The position numbers and the translations under genes were made by a program. Positions 1 to 9,636 of a stretch of 64,000 bases of DNA are shown here, piece after piece. The DNA is from Isoetes taiwanensis (taxonomy: Eukaryota; Streptophyta; Lycopodiopsida; Isoetales; Isoetaceae). Location: positions 186,001-250,000 of the forward strand of contig JAJEKV010000127.1 of NCBI GenBank assembly GCA_021234155.1. Reading direction: 5' to 3'. Under the pieces are notes generated by a model. That model worked only from the letters and a program-made list of their open reading frames with translations, was not told where the DNA came from and searched no databases. Every line of letters begins with the position of its first letter. The stretch's first letter is position 1.

Positions 1-396
1 AGACCTAACTAAAAAGCACCAAACATGTTTGCTTTTTAGTTAGTGTTTTCATTATTGGGATTGTATTTGAGTGAGACCAAGGGGCATTCCTAACCATGAC
101 TCAAATCAAGGTGACCCCTCTCAAAGGGATAAGAACTTTAGACTTCCATTCTATTGAAAATGCACAAAGATTTATAAACAAAGATCTTCAAAATGGAATA
201 TCCTCTTAAAAGCTCTCTCAAAATGAGGTTTAGTCTTCTTTCAATAATTGTATTGCTACTATTTTCAACGTGCATGAAAGGTTCAGTAATGCCCCTTGAA
301 AAGATAAATGAGAAAATAAAACAAGGTGCAAAGCACTGTGGATTGCCCCCAAAATGCTATTATGAATAAAGCTTTATAAATGTATCTTCATGCGTC
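1..396. other. no gene seen
   Basis: AT-rich sequence with no open reading frame or RNA gene that I can support. It lies directly upstream of the SINE-like element and may be ordinary intergenic DNA or decayed repeat. Confidence 0.5.
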
Positions 397-616
397 TGGT
401 CGTTTAGTCTAGTGGTAATACACTAGGTCTAGCAACTATAGGTCTCGAGTTTGAGACCGCCCAGAATCGCACTTTGAACTGTTGGGTGTCAAAACCCACA
501 GACGCAATGTAAAGTGGTTGGGGGCAGGGCCCAACAAAGCAATGTAGTGTGGTCACATGTCCAGTTGGATGCTGCCTAGTGGTGTGACGTTAAAATACTA
601 TCTATCTATCTATTAT
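397..616 (+). repeat. tRNA-derived SINE-like element with TATC tail
   Basis: The left end has a tRNA-like A box (TTAGTCTAGTGGTAAT, about 403-420) followed about 30 bases later by a degenerate B box (GGTCTCGAGTTTGAGACC, 441-458). This is the spacing of a pol III internal promoter. The body is about 130 bp and ends in GACGTTAAAATAC followed by a short (TATC)n run at 598-614. A tRNA-like head, an unrelated body and a simple-repeat tail are the hallmarks of a SINE. The same tail style recurs many times in this window. I could not define a target-site duplication, so the left boundary is approximate. Confidence 0.6.
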
Positions 617-1049
617 TTAAATTATTTAATTATTTTGAAAGTAGTATAGGAACATGGATGAATCATTTCGTTGCATATGTCTTTGTTTTTGCAAGGCAAA
701 GAGGTAAGTGGCCAATATCAATAAGATGTTGTTTTTCTATTTCGATCCCGTGTTGACAATTCATGTGTATTTTTTTTTGTTTTGTTAAGGGTGATGCGTA
801 TTTTTTTTTTGATGTTTAGATGTAGATTTTGAACATTATTTATTAGCATGTGTTTGTGTTGAATGGTTAAGTCCTTTGAGGTGTAGGGTTCGACTTAGTG
901 TTGAATAACATGAGTAACATATGGGATTTGAATTTTTAAAATCACGTAAAAGTAAATCATTTATATAAAAGTGTTTAGTTTTGCTTTAAAAGCAAAGATT
1001 TCTACAATTATTAAAACAGATTTAAAAGCTCATAGGCAGTGTTGATTGT
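617..1049. other. no gene seen
   Basis: AT-rich stretch with several T homopolymers (around 771 and 801). It lies downstream of the RPA-like remnant, whose reading direction is minus, so it may include its former 3' flank. Nothing else is supported. Confidence 0.4.
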
Positions 1050-1977
1050 CTAGTTGTTTTCGTACTCGATGATTACGTTTGCACAATTGATTTTGAATAT
1101 CCATGTTGGATTTTGTTGAGATACTCGTTCACGGAATTTTAGTGGCGACGTCATCATTTCATTATACAATTCTCCATCGTCCATTCCATATGCTTTGTCA
1201 AGGAGTTCATTTCGGAAGAGTGCTTAGTGGCGACGTCATCATTTCATTATACAATTCTCCATCGTCCATTCCATATGCTTTGTCAAGGAGTTCATTTCGG
1301 AAGAGTGCTTTGTATGCTTTGCCTGTATCGCTGTAGATGGAACGAGCAAGTGTTGGTACTGGCTTTGGATTTGCAGTTTCACATCGTGCGCAGTGTTCTT
1401 CTTCATACGTTTCAGCTGTGCAATGTGTACAAACGTATCGTATGCTATCAAAATTGTTAGTTTGTGCTTCAAATTTGTCTTTGATCTGCAGGCCATATGT
1501 CAGTACATACTGAAATTACTTGCATATATTTGTGATTGGTACAATTGTTTGCTTACCGTTACGTCCTTGCTGTTTTCGACATGACTTGGATACATAATGT
1601 CTTTCATGCGTCGAATTGTTAATGTGTCGTAATTTACAATTGTCGGGTGTGTTTCCTTCTTCGGGTCTTCTTCTGCGAAGAATGCTAGTGTTGCATTTGA
1701 TGTGGAGAGACTGCCAAATGCCTCAATGCGTGACCTGCAAATGCTTTTGAACAAAACTACTGGCTTGTCCCCTATGAAATCTAGATTAGTTTGTATTGTT
1801 GGCAATGACAAAATAAGAAATAGATTTTGTTACCTTTGAAGAATCTGTTTTGCAATCATGTATTGGTTCTTGTTCTTTCCAGAATGTCAAGTTTGCCATG
1901 TCCTCTTCTTGGTTGCCGCTTTCGGCGATTTTTAGCGAAGACGTCTTCCCCGCAAGATCTTGTGCTCGATGATGACA
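1050..1977 (-). pseudogene. RPA70-like (replication protein A large subunit) gene fragment, broken
   Basis: Three exon-like blocks read on the minus strand. Block a (about 1977-1834) ends in AAG before a GTAAC donor and reads MANLTFWKEQE. Block b (1771-1557) reads PVVLFKSICRSRIEAFGSLS, which resembles the DBD-B part of RPA70, and ends at a GTAAGC donor. Block c (1485-1050) follows a TGCAG acceptor. It carries a C-x2-C-x9-C-x2-C zinc ribbon (CTHC...CARC) and DTGKAYKALF, as in the C-terminal OB fold of RPA70. RPA binds single-stranded DNA in the nucleus; plant Helitrons also carry RPA-like genes. Breaks: blocks a and b join one base out of frame at the best splice sites, the intron between them would be only 62 bases, and an 85 bp tandem duplication inside block c brings in a stop. 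The 5' part of the gene is missing. I am fairly sure of the family and less sure whether it is a host relic or Helitron cargo. Confidence 0.6.
1141..1309. repeat. 85 bp perfect or near-perfect tandem duplication
   Basis: Two adjacent copies (1141-1225 and 1226-1309) begin AGTGGCGACGTCATCATTTC and are essentially identical. The duplication lies inside the last block of the RPA-like remnant. Because 85 is not a multiple of three, it shifts the frame and produces an early stop. The identity of the copies implies a recent event. Confidence 0.9.
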
Positions 1978-3312
1978 CTTTTAAGGGAAAAACTTAAAGG
2001 CGTAGCTACTTGCAACAACAATTGTATAGACAAGTCAAGAAGGAACAATCTTTAGATAAGAACAAACAGCTTTGGTTTCCACAACCAATGCATTTGGGCA
2101 TCCAGTCTCCACCCAACCGGATCCAAGACAAGAACTAAGGCAATTTCCAAGGGAAATGAATGAAAGGAATTGATCATAGCTTATTATCCCTTCGGCTTAT
2201 GATCAAACCAATCTTACAATAGTATGGGCTCAATTCAATCACCAAGGAATAGAACTCAATACAATCTTAGGCTTAACCGAAAAGTGCCGATATCCCTGGC
2301 CGATCCGAGGCTGCTGAACGAGAAAGGCAGAAGTCCCTACCGCAAGATCTTGGTAGGATCAAGGAGTTACAGGTCTGTCTTGGGCAACAGCGATCAGGAA
2401 CTCGGTTCACTGAAGCCGAGGCTGAAGGTTTGTTGGCTGCCGGATTCTGCAGGAGCCGCCAAACAAAGCTTGAGATCCCACAGCCGGATTCAAATCCAAT
2501 GATGTCCCTCTATCGGATTCTGCGCACCGCCAAGATTTGTAGACTCCGGGCGGCCGTTAACTCCTCGATTAAGCCCGGTAGGTACCTTTTGTTGGAGAAA
2601 AAGGTGGTCGCCCTTGCTATTTCGATCACCTCCCAAGCCTTTTTCCTCCAGATATGGCATTCGCTTCCTGTTATTTCGTTTGCTGTCGATTTCTCCCTTT
2701 TGCTGCAAAAATAGTTGGCCAAGGTTTGCACGAGGTACAAATCCTTTTCTATAAATACATTCCAATAAAAAAATAGTTTGTTTTAAAAATAAAAAACCCA
2801 AAGATAAATTCTAAAAAAAGGAATCTCTAGCCCAAAGGTTAAAAAAACCGATAGTTTTTCACAAAAAAAAAAAAACGAGTTTCCGATCGCCGGAAAAATA
2901 ATTTGGCGTCCAAAACACGGAAAACCTTAGCGTATATTCATACGCAAAAAAACCAAAAAGTTTTTCACCGCCGGAAAAACAATCAGTAATGACGGCCGTC
3001 AGATTATCAGATATACACCTGATATGCCAGAATATGCCAAAACCAACCCTCCCCCTAACGAATTGCCCCCTTAATAGGGGCAATCCAAAAATTCAAAGAA
3101 GAAAAGATTTTTCAATTAGATACACAAAATTGATCAAATAGTTTTTTATGAACGAAAACTAGTTCCAAATGGAAAGTTTTGTCATTATTACCAGCTCATG
3201 TCCTTGAATTACGATCTATGGTCCATTTAAGGTAAAATAATTAATCCGAATACAAATCTATCAAGTCAAGATGGCACGCATTCTGAACCTCAACTATGCA
3301 ATGGCCATGGGC
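1978..3312. other. intergenic, no recognisable gene; possible old repeat
   Basis: Reading frames of about 90-100 codons exist on both strands near 2224-2801, but I recognise no domain in them and they overlap each other, so none is called. From about 2860 to 3090 there are several CCGGAAAAA or TTTTTCCGGC words and a TGGCATATTCTGGCATATCA stretch. Related GGCATAT words recur at 41.4-41.7 kb, which suggests an old dispersed repeat. Confidence 0.4.
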
Positions 3313-3891
3313 TCACAACACCTTAAAGCCTGCTAGAAGGAGAAACGAGGCATCTAATTCTCCAGACGGAATGTGCAAGAACATGAGTGCGTACCGGTGC
3401 ATAATAATGAGGATCACGATTGCTTGAAACGGTATTTGGACACATGTTTCCTCAGTAAACTTTGAGATAGCAGTGCTTTGGAGTTGGTAATGGCATCCCA
3501 TAAAAACCATATTAATCCCACGCTTGCTAGAGGACCATAGCAATACTTGTTAATGCGTTTACCATGAAAAAGTACAGAGCAATTGCATCCGTTCGCATAG
3601 GAGCACATCGCCCAAGAATTGAAACAGGCAGATGGGCTCCTGAAGAGCGATAAGCAGGATCTACCAATGTTGTCAACTAGGAGAAGTTGAAGAAAATGCC
3701 ACACTCTATAGAAATACCTTGTGTTTGCATGGATTCCAGCATGCTATGATGGATTGGCTGCACCAACCAACTGCTACATGTAATACTGAACATGTCCTTA
3801 ACATTGTAAATTTGGGAGGTACTAGACATGCATTCTCAATTGTGCCCCTCTTAGCCACATTGACATATACAAATGTATAATTCACCGGCAA
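3313..3891 (-). other. unrecognised minus-strand open frames
   Basis: Three frames of 61-96 codons lie next to or over one another on the minus strand (3891-3706, 3704-3414 and 3543-3313). They contain many Cys, Trp and Phe residues, and I recognise no motif. They may be a decayed mobile-element protein or chance frames. No function is proposed. Confidence 0.2.
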
Positions 3892-4004
3892 GCTTATTAA
3901 TGCTAAGTTTTTCCCCTCAAAAACCCTTCAGGGCAAAGTTTTTTTAATCCTGGACGGGAATCGGTTGGATGTTCTTTGTTCACTTATTTTGGGTGCCATA
4001 GACC

Positions 4005-4042
4005 ATTATTGACTCCTGGACGATAAAAATAACTCAAATCAA
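4005..4042 (+). repeat. retroelement 3'-end motif (GGACGATAAAAAT type)
   Basis: The string CCTGGACGATAAAAATAACTC, preceded by GGGTGCCATAGACC, matches the 3' terminal motif seen before tetranucleotide tails elsewhere in the window (for example near 17680, 28425 and, inverted, 29875 and 32485). The tail here is a degenerate CAATTCAATTC run rather than TATC. Confidence 0.5.
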
Positions 4043-4714
4043 TTCAATTCTCAGTTGTCCTTAGATATAACGAATCCTCTATTCCTAAAAAAAACTATTC
4101 TATTCTATTCTATTTCCTAATTGCACAAGCTGCTCTTTTGGAAACTATGAAATGCAAGAAAATATCACACAAAGAATAAAGGGACTTCATGTTATTATTT
4201 TACCAATTATTTCATATCTTTCTAGAGTTGATACCAACCATACTTATATGTACCATATACGGATAGAGCCATGAGATAGGAAACCTATTCAACCTATTCT
4301 GTGTTGAATATAGTGTATGACTTATTTTATTTGCATATTATGTCTGGCGTATTATAAGCACTCCTTACACTTTTGTACTACTATCTATGTCTTGTTATGG
4401 GTTTTAGATTTGTTTTATTCATATTTTATCTTGATATTTTTTTGTTTACAAATATTTATGTTATATTTTCATTTGCTAAAGGTCATGCGGAATGGATGAA
4501 CCCTACTTCCGTTCCGCATTATAGGGACCTGCCACGTGGCGCGACAAGATTGCACGCCATGACAAAAGAGCGACCCTATTTCTATTATGTACTTTAGAAT
4601 TGAATTGAAGGCAAGCCTGCTAGACATGCATTATGATAGGGATAATTGATGCAGGTAGGCCCTTATGCAAGGTAAGGGCGTGGCGAGCTTGGCAAGGCGA
4701 GCCATGTCCAAACC
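4043..4714. other. intergenic, no gene seen
   Basis: AT-rich DNA with short open frames that look like chance (60-74 codons, hydrophobic, no recognised motif). The last 60 bases hold GGCGAGC words that sit in the 3' flank of the zinc-finger-like gene. Confidence 0.4.
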
Positions 4715-5600
4715 CTATGTATAGGTCTGCCTGCACCAATTACCCAACGTAATGTTTGGGTATTGCTTGGATGACCCCATTATGTTGTAAAATCTCCCGT
4801 GTAAATCCTCAACCTGCCATGCATGTCTCTCGTGTGGAGCCTCTCCCTCCTCTGCATCGATATGGCCGTCACGGGCCAAGAGTCTACTCTGGGTCTCACG
4901 AAAACGAGCCTCTGCATCCTCGTCTCGTATCTGCACTAGAGCCTGAATACGGTCTGCTATCCACTGTGAGCCCCCCTATGGGTATCTCTGAGCTAACTCC
5001 TGAGGAGAGTACACCCTCGTGTTCCTCTCCCATTCGGCCACGACCTGTCTCTGTAGCCTTGCCCTGTAGTGGCTATCCTGCTGGCAGATAAGATACTCTG
5101 GCCTAGCACACCTCGCCTGCCCGCGAGCTCGGCGCCTCTCCCTCTCCCTCTCCTGTGCAGCCTCATCCTCAAGATCAAGCGGTCGTACCCTGCGTGCACC
5201 TGGCCGACGAGCAACCCAAGGAACCTCAGGATGCTTGGTCTTCTGGTGCTTCTGCGCACCATTCAACAACAAACCAATATAACCCTCTCCACGACTGAGG
5301 GTGTGTGAACAACCCTCGTGCACACAAAACCACCTATCCTCTGATCTCGTTGGCAACCCAGGGATGGTTGTCAACAACCGTCTGATCCTCCAACGTCCGT
5401 GGAGCACATCCCTAAATTAATAAACTTGAGACCTAAGTCTATGTACCTAACATTATATTCTAGAAAATATATGCATGACGAACTCTAAGATCCTAGGTAC
5501 ACGACACTTACCCGTCAGGCGCAAAGGTCCTAATCTGTGGTGCGTGTGGTGGTGGTGGCATGACGCCCTCGGCCTCTCGAGGCACGTCCTCCCTATCCAT
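4715..5600 (-). CDS. two-exon zinc-finger-like protein with an in-frame TAG; unknown function
   Basis: Exon 1 is 5600-5512 (ATG at 5600, donor GTAAGT). Exon 2 begins at 5411 after TTTAG and runs to a TAG at 4978-4976. The splice joins in frame and gives 174 residues. The N-terminus is acidic and proline-rich (PPPPHAP). Residues C59, C64, H85 and H90 have the order of a C2H2-type finger, but the spacing (x4, x20, x4) is not classical. A basic, highly charged segment (about 107-140, with repeated Glu and Arg) could form a helix or coiled coil. After the TAG the same frame stays open for 86 more codons to 4715, with similarly charged, Glu/Arg-rich composition, so the TAG looks like a recent nonsense mutation or a readthrough point. 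I do not recognise the family; a DNA-binding protein from a mobile element is possible. Confidence 0.5.
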
Positions 5601-5912
5601 ACCTAAGGTAAGCCATAAGAAGAAGAAGCATTAGCATTGTAGAATATTAGCAATACTAAACGAAGTAGCATAACTAAACACAAAATCATAGGTCATTTAC
5701 CAATTTGCGACTATGATTTTAGAACTATCATGATAAACGATAAAGATAGTTTGAACTCAATGAAACATATAATGAGAATAGGAAATCTTCAAGCATCAAT
5801 TTGCATTCGTGAATTCGGGATAAACTAGTACTTTAGATCTTTGTTTCGACAAAAATACAAAAAGAGAGAAAGAAAGACAATACCCATTGGAACAAAATAA
5901 GGAAAAAAAAAA

Positions 5913-6051
5913 CACTATTCGTTTGCGCTTATGCGAACTTGTGGAAAGCACTATTCATTTGAGATTGAGAATAAACACTATTCATTAGGAATTGCGGAAA
6001 GCACTATTCATTTGGGATTGAGAATAAACATATTCATTACGGATTGCAAAA
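5913..6051. repeat. degenerate tandem repeat (CACTATTCATTTG units)
   Basis: Four units start with CACTATTC (5913, 5949, 5977 and 6002), followed by alternating GATTGAGAATAAA and GGAATTGCGGAAAG ends, with a fifth partial unit (TATTCATTACGGATTGC) after them. Unit length is about 25-36 bases. No coding function is seen. It lies just 5' of the zinc-finger-like gene, which reads away from it. Confidence 0.7.
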
Positions 6052-6627
6052 AACACTAGCAAAAGATAACTATTCACAAAATTTACAAGAATGCATAATT
6101 CCCTTTGTATTACAACTTTGGAAAGGTTTCTCAGAAATAAGAATAGGTAATTCCTGTGTATATAACAAATTTTGGATAAAACAAATCCCTGTTTACAGCA
6201 TTTTCAAGTGGGAAAGTTTCTTGAAATAAAAAATCCCTTTTTACAGAACAGTATTTCTAGGTATTTCCACATCAAACCCATCCAAACCATATCAAAAATC
6301 CACAAGATGAGGCAGGCACCTTCGTTTCGTTTGGCAAGCTTGCAACAGCAGAACTCAGAAATAAACAAGGACAGATTTCGGATCTCTAGATCTTCTTGGT
6401 TTGTTTTCTTGGCTTGTCCCTGCATATTCAAACTTGAATCAAAATGTTGAATAAAAAAGCAAGCAGAAACAAAAATTGTTTACGAAATATTATACCTGAG
6501 CATACAGTACACAAAATCCGGCCTTGGATTCTATGGCATAACCGCTGCATTCTAAAGGTTTGATCCTTCTGCTGTATTGACCCTCTGCTTTCCACAAAGT
6601 ATTAACCCTCTGATTCGGCTCTCCTAG
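6052..6627. other. intergenic, no gene seen
   Basis: AT-rich DNA with short frames on both strands (6172-6450 plus, 6431-6204 minus) that shadow one another and contain no recognised motif. It ends at a CTCCTAG that looks like a splice acceptor for the CHAT fragment. Confidence 0.4.
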
Positions 6628-6830
6628 TTGGAAACCCCGAAAATGCCCTATATAATCTTAGGAACTTGCCGTCTGCAGAAAAAGAGTTCAAATTCGTGGA
6701 AAAAAAGCTTCAAGATGCTGGCTTCGATCCTGTGCATGTGTTCAAATCAGCTGAAGCTTCTCATGAAGCGGTTCTCGAGCTACTACCAAGAAGCAATTGG
6801 ATTCACATAGCTAGCCATGGCAGAGGATGA
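6628..6830 (+). pseudogene. CHAT-domain protease-like exon fragment
   Basis: After a CTCCTAG acceptor the frame reads GNPENALYNLRNLPSAEKEF, then a segment ending IHIASHG, then a TGA at 6828-6830. A GNP start, a conserved LPSAEKE and a terminal His-Gly in a hydrophobic beta-strand context match the first half of the CHAT domain (caspase-like clan, often fused to TPR repeats). SHG holds the catalytic His. The Cys half of the active site is not found before the stop, and no joining exon is visible nearby. It is probably a gene fragment. It could be an exon of a live gene only if a donor just before the TGA were used, and I see no good one. Confidence 0.55.
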
Positions 6831-7271
6831 GAAATCTTGGTTAACAGCAGAAAGCTTTCCTGTAGGGCTACTCCGGACAGATTTTTCTGGAATCCAGGAT
6901 GAGTGTCCTGGTTCAGAGGAAACCCCAACAACTGGCGAGCTTGCCAAGCTCGATTTTAGCCTGCAAGCCGGATGGGCGCTGGATTCCCTCCTCAGCTTTC
7001 TAAGGGTTTGATCAGCAAGCGCTCGTAGGATCCGCTGGCATGAAAGAAACAAACAACAGTAGAGAAAATCGCTTCAAATTCGGCCTGATCTGTGCGCTCC
7101 TCCTCTAGCTTCAGTTCAAGAATGCCTGAAAAAGAAACATGCAACAGAAATAGAATGCATACGAAAAGAGAAAAGAAGGAAAGAATTAATTCTAGACGCT
7201 CACATTAATTTTAGGCTATTATGAATGGCTGTTATCGCATATCAAAAAATATCATAAAATAATAATAGATC

Positions 7272-7366
7272 TGGAAACCTCCCCAAGTTAGCAGAATTGG
7301 AAACCTCCCCAGGCTTTATAAGAAAGCTGGGGAGGTTTCCAAGTAAGAAAATTTGGGAGGTTTCCA
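7272..7366. repeat. nested inverted repeat (foldback)
   Basis: The inner arms TTGGAAACCTCCCCA (7297-7311) and TGGGGAGGTTTCCAA (7328-7342) are perfectly complementary. They continue inward through GCTTT/AAAGC with one bulged G and a 5-base loop. The outer arms TGGAAACCTCCCCAA (7272-7286) and TTGGGAGGTTTCCA (7353-7366) repeat the same sequence. This is four copies of one 14-15 bp word in a nested palindrome, as in a small foldback element or a hairpin RNA locus. Confidence 0.8.
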
Positions 7367-7893
7367 TTTCTTGGGACCCTAACCAAATTCGGGCGTATAT
7401 AATTTGAGCGTGAAAATGGTAGTGAATCGTTGTTAAACCCACCATAAAAAAAAATCTTCAAAGTTCATAAATGCCGAGATCCACTTTTTCAAGCTTTAGA
7501 CTAAATATATCATTGGGAGAAGTAACGTGCATCATGCAACCCCATAACCTAATGGCCACCAAACCTTGCACAACATAATAACCTTTTCGATTAGCAGTCT
7601 CTAGGCATAACATTCCCTTAAGCTCATATAGCAATCCAAACTGTTGATATCAAAATTAGTCTTCCGTAAAGGTCATCAAAGCATACAAAATGGAAAGTGG
7701 GTCGTCGTTGTTTTAATGGAGAGTTTTCATGATTCCACATGGCAGTTGCCAATACTACGGAATAGAATTTGGGTGTATGATTCTGCCCATCTGGTGAACA
7801 ACATGTCGATTCAAACAGAGCATTAGGTCGATTCAAGCGCAGAGCAGGTAAATTTCTCTGCTCCCTACTTTCCATTTTGTAGGGAAGGGAAGT

Positions 7894-7997
7894 AGGGGCT
7901 CCCTTTTCGCAACGGTTGCAGACCCACTCTTGCCATTGTTACAGCAAGGGAGCCCCTGACTCCTCCGTAGAAATACTATCTATCTATCTACCTATAC
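7894..7997 (+). repeat. SINE-like 3' end: hairpin plus TATC tail
   Basis: The arms AGGGGCTCCCTT (7894-7905) and AAGGGAGCCCCT (7946-7957) are complementary over 12 bases. They are followed by GACTCCTCCGTAGAAATAC and a (TATC)n/TACC tail at 7976-7995. The GACTCC...AAATAC ending matches other tails in the window, so this is probably the 3' end of a tRNA-like or LINE-mobilised short element. Its 5' end was not found. Confidence 0.55.
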
Positions 7998-9636
7998 AAA
8001 ATTCAAATATGTCCATTTAAACGCAAATAATAAATTTTCCCTAAATCTAGATGAACATCATAAGCTTGCCAATATAATAGCCTATCCCATTAGCTCTCCC
8101 CAAAATATACAAAATTCCAATAGATCACAACTCGCTACCCAACCCCAGTTTAGCATCCATATTGTTTTCCACTAATGTCCGACATAAACCAACAACATTT
8201 TCTTACTACAGAAACTACTTCTTCTTCTTGATGTATATTTGCAGTAAAACAAATACAATAATATTTGGTTAGAACTTAACATTGCACAACATTTGGAATG
8301 ATAGAAGGAGATAAATCCCATACATGTGGTATTATCTACAAGAAGACCATCAATACTCCACTCAACTCTATATGATGTGACATAGTACTCCCTTAAAACA
8401 CATGTTAGGACGTCACGATCCATAAGTCTTAGCATATACTCTTAATAATTGTAATATTACACTGGGTGAATGAAAACGATATGTGTGTTGCACGCACGAC
8501 GTTCGTCCCACCAATTGCAGAAATTGGCAAGAACATCATGTTTTTGAAATTTGGGCTCTTAAACAATAAACGTTGTGCTACTTTTCAACATGCAAAATAG
8601 TGGTTTCCTTGCATTGAAAGTTTCATCTAATCCAAATGCAAGTAAGAAAAAGCATAGAAATTCCAAAAACGATGAGGACTAGAAGTATACAATGTCTTCG
8701 AGTTGGCCAAAAAAGTACTTCCATTTCCAAAAGTACCAGATAAAAGAGGTGGCATCATGTTTGAAGAGTTAATACAAGAGGCGTGTTCAGGTTGAGTTGA
8801 ATGCAAGGATAGAAATACTTGATGGAAGCCAAGGGTGGTTTCCCATGAAACTGAAGACCTGGAAATATCTTGCAAGGTCCAAAACCTAAACGCTCAGAAA
8901 TGCATTGCAAGTACTTTCATTTCAGGTCAGAAACCTGGGTTCCTCAACGTGAGGCCGCCATGAGAACACTGCACGCCACAATCTGGACTCCAAAAAAACC
9001 TTGAGGCTGAAGGCCAATGGGAAACCGCCCTAACTAGAAGGATTGTTTTGCTAGGCAAGATCATGGAGAACACATTGGTAAAACAGACATTATTGGAAGC
9101 TAATTGGAAGGAGATCATAGAGAAAACATTAGTAAAACATTCGAATATAGATAGTATATACATAGCATGCATATGTGGGATCACGTATTCGTACATAAGT
9201 TATACCCTTAATATAATAATGAAGTGCAATCTAACGGTTGGTGATTTTATCTCACGGAATCTACGGACAGGATTCTGCCACGACACTAAGCTAAGGATTA
9301 AGGGTAAATTTAATTTCACCAGCGCAGGAAGACATAAAAATGAAATTATATAAAAATAATGTAGTAGAATAGTAAAATGTATGCCGTCATAGACCTGGCA
9401 AGGCAAGGTATGGGAAGTTGACGAGGGTGTGCATAGCTTGGTTAGAAACTTCCAATTCTGATTGCTGGTATTTTCTTTGCAACTCCCTCTCTCATTAATC
9501 CATGGTATGCCCAAACCCGCCCTGTTAGACTTGCATAATTCGGACTTTTTGCCCTGCCATGTCTTATCTTTTGTACCATCAAATGTAGCTCACATACAAT
9601 AACTTGGGCAAACATTCTGTTAGCTCAATTTGAAGA
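7998..9636. other. intergenic upstream of the ABCA gene
   Basis: No gene is supported. Frames of 82-104 codons occur on both strands but contain no recognised motif and overlap each other. The last few hundred bases (about 9350-9636) should hold the ABCA promoter and 5' leader, but I could not point to a convincing TATA box. Confidence 0.4.

Noticed and set aside
2224-2801. Overlapping frames of 92-103 codons on both strands
   Set aside because: No domain is recognisable in any, and they overlap one another. A single transcript or homologue would be needed to support one.
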